Below, one piece after another: positions 52,853 through 61,458 of a DNA stretch of 64,000 nt. Position numbers and translations under genes: made by a program. The notes below the pieces were generated by a model, which saw nothing but the letters and a program-made list of their open reading frames with translations, was not told the DNA's origin and made no database searches. Numbering within the stretch: position 1 is the stretch's first letter; each line of letters begins with the position of its first letter. Source of the stretch: Rhodospirillaceae bacterium (GTDB lineage Bacteria > Pseudomonadota > Alphaproteobacteria > GCA-2731375); assembly GCA_018701215.1 (NCBI GenBank), contig JABIWH010000019.1, positions 62,001-126,000 on the forward strand, read 5' to 3'.

Positions 52853-53281
52853 TCATCCCGCCTCTTCGCCGCCGGGCCCGAAATCGGCTGGAATGACCGA
52901 GATAATAACCACGGCCTGACCCAAGGGTGGTTCGTCGGTCAGGGTTAGGTCGATTTGCGCCTTCATGCCCGCTGGCGTCAATTCTTGCAAGCGTTTCAGT
53001 GCGCCGCCCGTCAGCTCCATGCTGGGCTTGCCGCCCGGCAAATTGACCACGCCCAGGTCACGCCAATAGACACCGCGGCGAAAACCCGTACCTAGCGCCT
53101 TGGAACAAGCTTCCTTGGCGGCGAAACGTTTGGCGTATGTTTCCACCCGGTTGCGCCGGCGCTCCGCCTTCTGCCTCTCCAACGGGGTGAAAATACGTTC
53201 GATAAAACGGTCGCCAAACCTCTCCAACGTGCGTTCGATACGGCGGATATCGATCAGATCATTACCAATGCCGATGATCAT
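52853..53281 (-). CDS. acpS: Holo-[acyl-carrier-protein] synthase
   Basis: The 142-residue enzyme transfers the phosphopantetheine arm from CoA to acyl carrier protein. The signature GIGNDLIDIRRIE holds the first magnesium ligand. RFAAKEACSKALGTGF carries the second (the glutamate of KEA), and VYWRDLGVVNLPGGKP follows. The chain is slightly longer than E. coli AcpS (126) owing to a loop and a C-terminal tail. It sits between pdxJ (22 bases) and lepB in a conserved cluster. Confidence 0.95.
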   Translation of the reverse strand: MIIGIGNDLIDIRRIERTLERFGDRFIERIFTPLERQKAERRRNRVETYAKRFAAKEACSKALGTGFRRGVYWRDLGVVNLPGGKPSMELTGGALKRLQELTPAGMKAQIDLTLTDEPPLGQAVVIISVIPADFGPGGEEAG

Positions 53282-53303
53282 GCCAAATGCCTATCCCGCC
53301 CGC

Positions 53304-54059
53304 TCAGGCAGAACGGCTGCCGGCGGCCTCTGCACGGGCCTGATCCATCAAGGCGCGCATGCGCTTGATCGCCGAGTCCAGACCGCCAAAGATCGCTTCG
53401 CCAATCAGAAAATGGCCGATGTTCAGCTCCCGTACATTCGTGATGGCCGCAACAGCTCCGACATTGTCATAGCTCAAACCATGGCCGGCATGACACTCAA
53501 GGCCCAGATCATCGGCCAGGGCAGCGGCACTAGCTAAACGCTGCAACTCCGCCTCCCATGTATCCGGGCCAGCCTCGGCATAACAGCCGGTATGCAGTTC
53601 CACCACCGGGGCGCCCAGACGGTGGGCCGCAACCAATTGCCGCTCTTCGGGGTCGATAAACAGCGAGACCCGAATACCGGCCTGTACCATTTCGTCTACA
53701 TAGCGGCGCAAATGGTTTTCGCCGCCATGGGCGTCCAAACCACCCTCGGTGGTCAGTTCCTCGCGCTTTTCGGGCACGATACAGGCGGCATGCGGGCGAT
53801 GCCGCAGGGCGATGGCCAGCATCTCATCCGTCGCCGCCATCTCCAAATTCAAGGGCAGCTCGATCTGAGCGCTCAGCCGCTCAATATCCTCGTCCGAAAT
53901 GTGCCGGCGGTCCTCGCGCAGATGTGCCGTGATGCCATCAGCACCTGCCTCCGCCGCCATGCGGGCGGCACGGGTGGGGTCGGGATGGGCGATGCCACGG
54001 GCGTTACGGATGGTCGCGACGTGATCAATATTGACGCCAAGGCGTAATAGATTGCTCAT
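53304..54059 (-). CDS. pdxJ: Pyridoxine 5'-phosphate synthase
   Basis: PdxJ joins 1-deoxyxylulose 5-phosphate with 3-amino-2-oxopropyl phosphate to make pyridoxine phosphate. The 251-residue TIM barrel begins LRLGVNIDHVATIRNARG, with the conserved HLREDRRHISDEDI, LNLEMAATDEM and PEKREELTTEGG blocks. The C-terminal ELNIGHFLIGEAIFGG is typical. The ATG at 54059 has GGAG seven bases upstream. It belongs to the rel-pyrE-pdxJ-acpS series of genes. Confidence 0.96.
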   Translation of the reverse strand: MSNLLRLGVNIDHVATIRNARGIAHPDPTRAARMAAEAGADGITAHLREDRRHISDEDIERLSAQIELPLNLEMAATDEMLAIALRHRPHAACIVPEKREELTTEGGLDAHGGENHLRRYVDEMVQAGIRVSLFIDPEERQLVAAHRLGAPVVELHTGCYAEAGPDTWEAELQRLASAAALADDLGLECHAGHGLSYDNVGAVAAITNVRELNIGHFLIGEAIFGGLDSAIKRMRALMDQARAEAAGSRSA

Positions 54060-54110
54060 ATCAGGCTCCAAAACAAACAGTATGAGGTCTATTTGCCACG
54101 TTAAGCCCCC

Positions 54111-54710
54111 CTAACGCAAACCGCGGCTGCCAGGTTTGACGGCGGGAATAGCCGCCAATTCGGGCGGCAGGTTGTCGGCTTCATAGGCGGGTACCTCCAA
54201 ACCGACCAGGGCGAACAGGGGCACGCCGACATCGACTTTGCCGTCCGAGCGGTCGACCAGACAGGAAGCGGCAACAACCTCGCCGCCCAACTCCTGAATA
54301 CAGGCAATGCATTCCCGCGATGACAGCCCGGTGGTGACGATATCCTCGGCCATCAAAACGCGGGCACCAGGCGGAATTTCAAAGCCCCGGCGAAGGACGA
54401 ATTCGCCATCCACCCGCTCGGTGAATATGGCCGGACAGCCCAGCTGCCGACCCATCTCGTAGCCGACAACGACCCCGCCCATGGCCGGCGAGACCACCAG
54501 ATCGATCGCGTCCTGGCCCAAGGCGGCGACAATGCGGCCGGCCAATTCAGCACACAGAATGGCCGCCCGGTCAGGGTGCATCAAAACCTTGGCGCATTGC
54601 AGGTAGGTCGGGCTGCGCAGGCCCGAGGTCAGAATGAAATGCCCTTCCAACAAGGCGCCGACATCGCGGTAGTGTTGTAGTACGTCCTGATCATTCATTC
54701 GTGCTGTCAC
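54111..54710 (-). CDS. pyrE: Orotate phosphoribosyltransferase
   Basis: PyrE condenses orotate with PRPP to OMP in pyrimidine synthesis. The 199-residue form has HFILTSGLRSPTYLQC at the substrate site, and the PRPP motif is VLMAEDIVTTGLSS. FTERVDGEFVLRRGFEI is the catalytic loop region. The frame opens at GTG 54710, overlapping the rel stop (GTGA). An ATG at 54698 would shorten it by four residues; the two cannot be separated here. Confidence 0.95.
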   Translation of the reverse strand: MTARMNDQDVLQHYRDVGALLEGHFILTSGLRSPTYLQCAKVLMHPDRAAILCAELAGRIVAALGQDAIDLVVSPAMGGVVVGYEMGRQLGCPAIFTERVDGEFVLRRGFEIPPGARVLMAEDIVTTGLSSRECIACIQELGGEVVAASCLVDRSDGKVDVGVPLFALVGLEVPAYEADNLPPELAAIPAVKPGSRGLR

Positions 54711-56884
54711 TCTCTCTGTCTCTCGGCGGAACTGATATCCGGCGTGGCCCGCAGGGCGGCGATAATGTTGGTCAGATGTTTCAGGTCGGCGACCTCCACA
54801 TCCACCTGCATTTCAAAGAAATCGGCGCTGCGGTCAACCACCTTAAGGTTTGAAATATTGCCCATGTTCTTGGCGATAACGCTGGACAGGCTGGACAGGC
54901 TGCCCGGTTGATTTGAAACCACGGTATCGATCCGGCCCACGAACAGCCCCGGGTCCTCCGGGTTGAGGTCCCAGCGCACATCAATCCAATCGTCGCGATC
55001 TTCAGGCAGTTCTGCTAGGCGGGCACAGTCGATGACATGAATATCAACACCCTTGCCGGGGCTGACAATGCCGACAATCCGGTCACCAGGCAGGGGATGG
55101 CAGCAGTCACCATAATGCACCGCCAATCCCGGTGTCAGGCCCTGTATGGGAATAGCGTTCTCCACCGCACCGCCATTCACGGTCCCACCAGCACCCCGCC
55201 GCAGCCGGGCTGGCAGCATGCGGTTGATAGCGCCAAACGCCGAGGCGGCACGCCAGCGTCTCTCGCCCGGGAAAATCTTAGCCAGCAGTTGCCTCGATGT
55301 CAGATGGCCCTGGCCCAACTGGATATAAATATCATCCGCGCTAGGGGCATCGAAGATCAGCAGGACATTTTCCAGGGCCCGGTCGGAAAATTCATGCCCG
55401 GACTCGCGAAATGCCTTTTCCGCGATGGCACGGCCCAGCTTGCGGTATTCCTCGCGCTGTTCAGCCCGGACATAGCGCCGGATCGCGGCCCGCGCCTTGC
55501 CCGTCACGACGAAACTCTCCCATGCCGGCTCCGGCGCGGTTTTCGTGGATCGCAGGATTTCCACCTGATCGCCATTCTGCAGCTGTGTGCGCAGCGGCGC
55601 GACACGGCCATTCACCTTGCAGCCAACACAGGTATTGCCGATATCGGTATGCAGGGCATAGGCAAAATCCACCGCCGTACCGCCACGTGGCAGAACGATA
55701 ACCGCGCCGCGCGGGGTAAAGCAAAAAACCTGGTCGGAATACATTTCCAACTTAGTATGTTCCAGGAATTCCTCGGGGTTCTGCGCGTGCTCCAATATCT
55801 CCAAAAGACCTTGCAGCCAATGAAACTGGCTGCCGTCGCTGGGCCCGATATTCTGCTTGTATTGCCAATGCGCCGCCACGCCCAATTCGGCGATGCGGTG
55901 CATCATGGAGGTGCGGATCTGGATTTCGATACGGCGGTTCTCCGGCCCGATCACCGTCGTATGCAGGGATTGATAGTTGTTCGCCTTGGGAGTGGAAAGG
56001 TAATCCTTGAAACGGCCAGGCACCATTTTATAGGTGCCGTGAACCACGCCCAGAACCTGATAGCAATCGGCCACCGTATCGACGATCAGGCGGAATGCGA
56101 CTGTATCGGACAATTGTTCAAAGGCGACATGATTGCGCTGCATCTTGTGCCAAATTGAATACGGCGTCTTAACACGGCTGCTGACCTCCACCGGAATACC
56201 GGCCGCCTCGCAAGTTTGCTCCAACTCCGCTGAGATCCGCTCTTGCGGGTCTTCGCCATCATCGTGCAGAAACTCCAAACGGCGCAGCACGGATTCGCGG
56301 GCATCGGGGTTCTGTTCAGCAAAGGCCAGGTCTTCCAATTCCTGTTTCAGCCGCTGCATGCCCAGGCGCTCGGCCAGGGGGGCATAGATCTCCATGGTTT
56401 CCGTGGCGATGCGCAAACGCTTCTCGGGCGAGCGTAGATGGTGCAGGGTCCGCATATTGTGCAGACGGTCCGCCAGCTTGACCAACAGCACCCGAATATC
56501 GTTGGACATAGCCAACACCAGCTTGCGTAAATTCTCCGCCTGCTGATTGGCTTCCGGTTGCAATTCCAACTTGGCCAATTTTGTGACGCCATCCACAAGC
56601 TGGCCGATGTCGTCACCGAAAGTCTGCTTAATCTCCTCGACCGTGGCCAAGGTATCTTCCACCGTGTCATGCAGCAGCGCGGTGACGATGGTGGCGCAAT
56701 CCAACTTATAATCAGCCAGAATGGCGGCTACTTCCACGGGATGAGAAAAATACGGATCGCCCGAGGCCCGCAATTGCGAACCATGCGCCTTCATGGAGAA
56801 CACGTAGGCGCGGTTCAGCAGGTCTTCATCCACATGACTGTCGTAGTCGGCGACCCGTTCAACCAGTTCAAATTGACGGATCAT
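54707..56884 (-). CDS. rel: Bifunctional (p)ppGpp synthetase/hydrolase (RelA/SpoT homologue)
   Basis: This 725-residue Rsh protein controls the stringent response. The hydrolase HD site is H72-D73 in LHDTVEDT, and it appears intact, suggesting both activities. The synthetase region contains KTPYSIWHKMQRN and LSTPKANNYQSLHTTV. The TGS domain begins FCFTPRGAVIVLPRGGTAVDFAYALHTDIG (about residue 398), and the C-terminal ACT domain includes SSVIAKNMGNISNL. Single long Rel proteins are usual in alphaproteobacteria. It is preceded by a structured 205-base spacer after rpoZ and overlaps pyrE. Confidence 0.96.
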   Translation of the reverse strand: MIRQFELVERVADYDSHVDEDLLNRAYVFSMKAHGSQLRASGDPYFSHPVEVAAILADYKLDCATIVTALLHDTVEDTLATVEEIKQTFGDDIGQLVDGVTKLAKLELQPEANQQAENLRKLVLAMSNDIRVLLVKLADRLHNMRTLHHLRSPEKRLRIATETMEIYAPLAERLGMQRLKQELEDLAFAEQNPDARESVLRRLEFLHDDGEDPQERISAELEQTCEAAGIPVEVSSRVKTPYSIWHKMQRNHVAFEQLSDTVAFRLIVDTVADCYQVLGVVHGTYKMVPGRFKDYLSTPKANNYQSLHTTVIGPENRRIEIQIRTSMMHRIAELGVAAHWQYKQNIGPSDGSQFHWLQGLLEILEHAQNPEEFLEHTKLEMYSDQVFCFTPRGAVIVLPRGGTAVDFAYALHTDIGNTCVGCKVNGRVAPLRTQLQNGDQVEILRSTKTAPEPAWESFVVTGKARAAIRRYVRAEQREEYRKLGRAIAEKAFRESGHEFSDRALENVLLIFDAPSADDIYIQLGQGHLTSRQLLAKIFPGERRWRAASAFGAINRMLPARLRRGAGGTVNGGAVENAIPIQGLTPGLAVHYGDCCHPLPGDRIVGIVSPGKGVDIHVIDCARLAELPEDRDDWIDVRWDLNPEDPGLFVGRIDTVVSNQPGSLSSLSSVIAKNMGNISNLKVVDRSADFFEMQVDVEVADLKHLTNIIAALRATPDISSAERQRE

Positions 56885-57089
56885 GGCGCCGCCGCAGGTA
56901 ATGGAAGCTTAAACAACAACGGCGCCGCGTAAGAGCAATTTTCAATTAAACGTAGTCGCTTTCGCGACTTAGGTATTTGCTTCAATGGCTCGACCCCTAA
57001 AGAGTCTGAGCGCATTATCTTAATGCGCTCTAAGCGGCGCCGGCTGCTTGCCCAACCGCTTCGCGGCGTGTTTCGCGGCACCTACCGCC
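56885..57089 (-). promoter_or_regulatory. Structured spacer between rpoZ and rel
   Basis: Read on the - strand, this 205-base spacer has several hairpins: a perfect ten-base stem GAGCGCATTA/TAATGCGCTC with a three-base loop (57008-57030), a six-base stem AGTCGC/GCGACT with a GAAA tetraloop (56954-56969), and shorter CCGC/GCGG pairings near rpoZ. The GNRA loop and perfect long stem suggest real RNA structure. It may terminate rpoZ, act as a leader for rel, or be a dispersed repeat. No open frame in it looks coding. Confidence 0.6.
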
Positions 57090-57467
57090 TTAGGCCGCAT
57101 CCCCATCATCGGCGGCTTCACCAGGCATATCACCAAGGGGAGCGGGATCAGCGACCAGAACTTCTGATTCATCAATGTTATCGGCGAATTGGTGGCTCAA
57201 CATCTGTGCCTCCATATCGTCTTCTTCCGGCTCGTCAACTTCCACATGGCGCTGCATGGTCTGGATGACGTTGTCGCGCAGGGTATCGGCGGAAATCGTT
57301 TCCTCGGCGATTTCACGCAAGGCGATCACGGAATATTTGTCCCGGTCCTCGGGCACGGTCAACTCTGCACCGGCGGAAATCTGCCGGGCGCGCCCCGCCG
57401 CGATCAATACCAGATCGAACCGGTTCGGAACCTTGTCAATGCAATCTTCTACGGTAACACGGGCCAT
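57090..57467 (-). CDS. rpoZ: RNA polymerase omega subunit
   Basis: The 125-residue omega subunit aids assembly of beta-prime into RNA polymerase and forms part of a ppGpp site in some bacteria. It begins MARVTVEDCIDKVPNRFDLV, followed by LIAAGRARQIS and SVIALREIAEETI, all conserved. The C-terminal part is acidic and longer than in E. coli, as is common in alphaproteobacteria. The ATG at 57467 is chosen by homology. It stands just before rel, the usual arrangement. Confidence 0.97.
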   Translation of the reverse strand: MARVTVEDCIDKVPNRFDLVLIAAGRARQISAGAELTVPEDRDKYSVIALREIAEETISADTLRDNVIQTMQRHVEVDEPEEDDMEAQMLSHQFADNIDESEVLVADPAPLGDMPGEAADDGDAA

Positions 57468-57607
57468 GGTCGCTATATCTCCACTACGCCGCACACGAAA
57501 GGTTCACGGCACCCACTATCGGGGGCGCTATAAATACGTCGGCGGCATCGGTATTTCAAGCCCCATGTAAAGCACATTCGCCAATAGTGCAAACGGCTTA
57601 GAGCCGA

Positions 57608-58123
57608 TTAATCAGGTATTTTCAGCAATTCCTGCCCGGGCTCGAGCAACGCCAGCATTTCCGCCGCCGTCCGGCCTGAAACCGGGTGCCGCCAGCTAGG
57701 TGCCAACACCGCCAACGGCGCCAACACAAAGGCCCGTTCATCAAGGCGCGGGTGCGGCAAGAACAAAGCCTTATCCGCCTCACCTCGCCCCGTCACATAG
57801 TCGCCATATGCCAAAAGGTCCAAATCGACGATACGGGCGGCCCAGCGTACATCGCCGGCGCTGCGCTGGCGGCCAAAATGCGCTTCGGTACGATGTAACA
57901 ATGCCAGCAAGGCTTGCGGCGCCAACGCCGTTTCGATGCAGGCGACGCCATTTACGAACCAGGGCTGATCCGACGCCGGTATGGGGGCGGACTGATACCA
58001 CGGTGAGCAGCCTACCACCCGCACGCCGGCCCGTTGCAGGTGCGCCAAGGCCGCCGACAGAACTTTGATCGGCGGGCCGAATACAGGCGAGGTAAGATTA
58101 CCGCCAAGCCCGATCAAGATCAT
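57608..58123 (-). CDS. folK: 2-amino-4-hydroxy-6-hydroxymethyldihydropteridine diphosphokinase
   Basis: FolK transfers pyrophosphate from ATP to hydroxymethyl-dihydropterin in folate synthesis. The 171-residue protein starts MILIGLGGNL, has SPWYQSAPIPASDQPWFVNG and the signature VRWAARIVDLDLLAYGD. HPRLDERAFVLAPLAVLAP is the late conserved block. The usual R(W)GPRTLDLDLL has ARIVDLDLL here, a mild change. ATG 58123 gives the standard N-terminus; ATG 58141 adds six residues. The gene leads the - strand rpoZ block. Confidence 0.94.
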   Translation of the reverse strand: MILIGLGGNLTSPVFGPPIKVLSAALAHLQRAGVRVVGCSPWYQSAPIPASDQPWFVNGVACIETALAPQALLALLHRTEAHFGRQRSAGDVRWAARIVDLDLLAYGDYVTGRGEADKALFLPHPRLDERAFVLAPLAVLAPSWRHPVSGRTAAEMLALLEPGQELLKIPD

Positions 58124-58316
58124 GACGCCACCATCCTGCATGCGCCCCGCAGGTTCATTCGGGGCCGGAATATTTCGATCATAGGTGTTCCCAGTCTTGA
58201 TTTCCGTGTAAAGTTATCCGGCGTCATGGTAGCCATACACAAGCCATTGCGTGGTTAAATATAACGTCAAATTTTTCATTTTTTTTATTCAATGCATTTT
58301 TAAAGAAGGAATAATC

Positions 58317-58994
58317 ATGGATCAGCCACATGAGCGGATTGCCCTTTTCATCGACGGATCGAACCTTTATGCGGCCGCTCGGGCCCTAGGATTTGACATT
58401 GATTACAAGAAGTTACTGGAATTCTTCTCGGGCCGCGGTTACCTAGTACGGGCGCTTTACTACACTGCCCTGATCGAGGATCAAGAATATTCTCCAATCC
58501 GTCCCCTGGTCGATTGGTTGGACTACAACGGCTATACCATGGTGACCAAGCCGACCAAGGAATTCACCGATGCCGCGGGCCGGCGCAAGATCAAGGGCAA
58601 CATGGATATCGAACTTGCCGTCGATATGCTGGAAATGGCGGACAACCTTGACCACCTCTATGTATTTTCCGGTGACGGCGATTTCCGCCGCTTGGTCGAA
58701 GCGGTACAGCGCAGGGGCAAGCGGGTCACGGTTGTCTCTACCGTGCGCTCTTCCCCGCCCATGGCGGCGGACGAGCTGCGGCGGCAAGCTGACGTGTTTT
58801 TGGAATTGGAAAAGCTGATCCCGCATATCTCCCGCGCCGGCAACCGCCAACCCATCCCCGCCAGCAAGACGTCCGGGGCAAAATCGTCGCCCGAGGCCGG
58901 CACCGATGAGCACTATTCCGACGATGCCTTTGGCGACTATGACGATGACGACGAATTTGCCGACTATGATGATGGCGAGAGCCAAAGCGCCTGA
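58317..58994 (+). CDS. NYN domain protein (LabA/DUF88-like)
   Basis: The 225-residue protein has an NYN domain, a PIN-like nuclease fold. ERIALFIDGSNLYAAARALG gives the first aspartate, GNMDIELAVDMLEMA the next, and YVFSGDGDFRRLVEAVQRRGKRV the third acidic site. Such proteins are thought to act on RNA. The C-terminal 45 residues are low in complexity and acidic (DDAFGDYDDDDEF). AAGAAGGA lies seven bases before ATG 58317. The next gene, a uracil-DNA glycosylase, overlaps its stop (TGATG). Confidence 0.9.
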   Translation: MDQPHERIALFIDGSNLYAAARALGFDIDYKKLLEFFSGRGYLVRALYYTALIEDQEYSPIRPLVDWLDYNGYTMVTKPTKEFTDAAGRRKIKGNMDIELAVDMLEMADNLDHLYVFSGDGDFRRLVEAVQRRGKRVTVVSTVRSSPPMAADELRRQADVFLELEKLIPHISRAGNRQPIPASKTSGAKSSPEAGTDEHYSDDAFGDYDDDDEFADYDDGESQSA

Positions 58995-59662
58995 TGCCAA
59001 GCTCCGGCCGGCAACCAGACGGGCAACCGGCGGATCCGCCCGCCGACTGTGGTCTTTGCCCGCGCCTGGTTGCCTTCCGTGGGGAAAGCCAGGCAAAAAA
59101 TCCCGCTTGGTTTAATGGCGCCGTTGCCTCCTTTGGTGACCCGGATGCGCGCCTGTTGATCGTTGGCCTGGCGCCGGGCCTGTCGGGGGCCAACCGCACG
59201 GCACGGCCCTTCACCGGTGATTTCGCCGGCGATCTGTTGTACCAGACCCTGGCGGCGCATGGTTTTTCCGCCGGCACCTATGACAAGCGCGCCGATGACG
59301 GCCTGACCCTGCTGGATTGCCGGATCACCAACGCCGTACGCTGCGTGCCACCGCAGAACAAGCCGATTGGTGCCGAGATCAAGACCTGCCGGCAATTCCT
59401 GATCGCGCAACTGGCGCAGGCGCCGCAACCGAAAGCCATCCTGGCCCTGGGACGGATTGCCCATGACAGCCTGCTGACCACCCTGGAGCTGCGCCGGGCC
59501 GCCTACCCCTTCGGCCACGGCGCCCGCCATGACCTAGGCGATGGCCGGGCCCTGTACGACAGCTATCACTGCTCCCGCTACAACACCAACACCCGGCGCC
59601 TGACGCCGGAAATGTTCCACGCCGTCTTCGCCGCCATACGGGCCGAACTGGATCAGAACTAG
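58994..59662 (+). CDS. Family 5 uracil-DNA glycosylase (UdgB-like)
   Basis: The 222-residue base-excision repair enzyme begins with a cysteine motif DCGLCPRLVAFR. It has LIVGLAPGLSGANRTARPFTGDFAGDLLY, the family 5 motif A region (in parts LAPGLSGANRT and RPFTGDFAGD), then NAVRCVPPQNKP and ALGRIAHDS. The cysteines fit the [4Fe-4S] cluster of family 4/5 enzymes. The DSYHCSRYNTNT block matches motif B, with serine as usual in this family. Removes uracil and, in family members, hypoxanthine or xanthine from DNA. Confidence 0.92.
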   Translation: MPSSGRQPDGQPADPPADCGLCPRLVAFRGESQAKNPAWFNGAVASFGDPDARLLIVGLAPGLSGANRTARPFTGDFAGDLLYQTLAAHGFSAGTYDKRADDGLTLLDCRITNAVRCVPPQNKPIGAEIKTCRQFLIAQLAQAPQPKAILALGRIAHDSLLTTLELRRAAYPFGHGARHDLGDGRALYDSYHCSRYNTNTRRLTPEMFHAVFAAIRAELDQN

Positions 59663-59720
59663 TCGTTGTTTCCAGGAAAACAGCCCCAGGATGGGTTACC
59701 TACTTGGATTGACTATAGCT

Positions 59721-60356
59721 TTAACGCCAGGCCCAGACAGGTTCGCCTAGATGGGCGACGCGGGTTTGCCGGCCATGCAGGCCGACCTCGCGGAATTGAT
59801 AGACCATGGCCGCCGAGGGGGCATGCAAGGCATCATCATCGCCCATCAACAGGCGGATCACCGGGCGCTCGCTTTCGGGGATATCGACGAATTCCGGCGA
59901 GCCCGGGCGGTTCAACTCACGGAAAGTGATGCGGTGGATGCGCGCCACTTCATCGGGGTTGGCTTCCATCCTGGCGCCGATGCCGCCCCAGACCACGATC
60001 GGCGTAATCAGATAGCCCGACTGGGTTTGATAATCGTCCAAGACACCCATGACCGACTCTTCGCCAAGGTGCAGGTTCACTTCTTCGCGCAATTCCCGCA
60101 ACGCACCTTGGATTGGCGTTTCGCCCTCGTCTATGCGTCCGCCGGGCAGGGCAAACTGGCCCGCGTGGCTATTCAGGCGCGGGGTGCGCCGGGTTAATAC
60201 ATATGCGCCCTCGCCCTGGTCGTCGCAAACCAGGGCAATCGCCACGGCGGCATGTTTCAGCCCCTCGGCCGAGGCCGGGGCCCGCGCGAAACCACCAAGA
60301 TTGGTACTGATCCGGGCCCGCATGGCCTCGTCATAACGGTAATGTGCATCTTCCAT
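59721..60356 (-). CDS. NUDIX hydrolase (CoA pyrophosphatase-like)
   Basis: This is a 211-residue NUDIX protein. The box is GGRIDEGETPIQGALRELRE followed by EV (GX5EX7REUXEEXGU type, with NL ending). Before it stands LTRRTPRLNSHAGQFALPGG, where RxxxLxxHxGQxxxPGG is the mark of the CoA pyrophosphatase subgroup (NudL). It would hydrolyse CoA to phosphopantetheine and 3',5'-ADP. GAGGAA is close upstream of ATG 60356. It is divergent from the TPR-sulfotransferase gene with a 238-base gap holding no gene. Confidence 0.9.
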   Translation of the reverse strand: MEDAHYRYDEAMRARISTNLGGFARAPASAEGLKHAAVAIALVCDDQGEGAYVLTRRTPRLNSHAGQFALPGGRIDEGETPIQGALRELREEVNLHLGEESVMGVLDDYQTQSGYLITPIVVWGGIGARMEANPDEVARIHRITFRELNRPGSPEFVDIPESERPVIRLLMGDDDALHAPSAAMVYQFREVGLHGRQTRVAHLGEPVWAWR

Positions 60357-60594
60357 CGTTCCTCAGATAACCTCTAAATTCATGGCCGGCAAGCCTGCTT
60401 CGGATCGTCAGGTCTCCAGCCATGCCGCCAGCCAGCCCTCCAGCCGCCCCTCCAGCCATCGTGAGAAAATCATTCTAACACCTTCGCAATTTGTATAGGA
60501 TCGGCGCCAAACCTGAAATTATCCGCGGCACGCCGGATAGACCGTGCCGTTGACCGGCAGGCGCGGCTGAACAGCGTGATAAGAGTAACATCGC

Positions 60595-61458
60595 ATGAAA
60601 TCTGGCGAAGCAAACACAGCGGCGAAGCAGGCCCTGGCGCAGGCCACCGCGCATCTGAATGCCGGCCGTCCACGGCAGGCCGAAGTCCTGATCCGCCAGG
60701 TCCTGCAGGACGAGCCCGACAACCATGAAGCCGTCAACCTGTTGGGCATGCTCGCGTTGAATACCGGGCATGCGCCCGAGGCGGTCGAGCTGTTATCCCA
60801 CGCCGTTCAGTTGCAACACAGGGAAGCGGAATACCATTGCAACCTTGGTGTCGCGCTACTGACCACAAACCGCGCGGCTGAAGGGGAGGCCGCCCTGCTG
60901 GCGGCATTGCAGCTAAAGCCGGCGCATGCAATGGCAAATTTCAACCTCGGCCTGATCAATTTGCAACATGGCAGGTTCGAGGATGCCCGCCGCAACCTGG
61001 AAAAGGCGGTGCGGAAAATGCCGCAAAATCCAGCCGCATTGAACGCCCTGGGCGTGGCCCATTCAAAGTGCGGCAAACCGGCAAAAGCGCTACCGCTGTT
61101 CCGCGCCGTGCTCGAGGCGCAACCCAACGATCTAGATACCCAACTAAATCTGGCGGGCGCATTGACGGAAATAGGCAAAACGACCGAGGCCGTCGCCCAT
61201 TGCGAGGCATTGCTTGCAGGACACCCCGGCCAGGCGCGCCTATATTTTATTCTGGCCGTCGCCTTGAGCGGGGCAAAGCGCGACCTGGACGCGGTCGAGG
61301 CCTACGAACAAGCGCTGGCGCTGGAGCCCGAATTCATCGATGCCCATGTCAATCTATCCGCCCTGTATGCTGACCGGGGCGGTCTGGATGCCGCCCTGGC
61401 GCACTCCAAGACCGCCTGCGCGCTTAAACCCAACGACGTTTACAGGCATGGTCAATGA
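60595..61458 (+). CDS. TPR protein, 5' half of a frameshifted TPR-sulfotransferase gene
   Basis: The 287 residues make about seven tetratricopeptide repeats; recurrent units include NLLGMLALNTGHAPEAVELL, YHCNLGVALLTTNRAAEGEA, ANFNLGLINLQHGRFEDARR and ALNALGVAHSKCGKPAKALP. The frame stops at 61458 shortly after LKPNDVYRH. The TPR pattern continues at once in the +1 frame (NEARFLRDGGFGAEALAACD). Full-length TPR-sulfotransferases, common in alphaproteobacteria, have this layout in one chain. An extra base near 61445-61451 is the simplest explanation; see the next entry. Confidence 0.85.
   Translation: MKSGEANTAAKQALAQATAHLNAGRPRQAEVLIRQVLQDEPDNHEAVNLLGMLALNTGHAPEAVELLSHAVQLQHREAEYHCNLGVALLTTNRAAEGEAALLAALQLKPAHAMANFNLGLINLQHGRFEDARRNLEKAVRKMPQNPAALNALGVAHSKCGKPAKALPLFRAVLEAQPNDLDTQLNLAGALTEIGKTTEAVAHCEALLAGHPGQARLYFILAVALSGAKRDLDAVEAYEQALALEPEFIDAHVNLSALYADRGGLDAALAHSKTACALKPNDVYRHGQ

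Noticed and set aside
55037..56158. + strand open frame of 373 codons
   Set aside because: It is antisense to rel and has no family features.
61340..61447. Upstream extension of the sulfotransferase frame
   Set aside because: The residues before 61448 are the shifted reading of the TPR region and do not continue any domain; the real product starts later or comes by frameshift.
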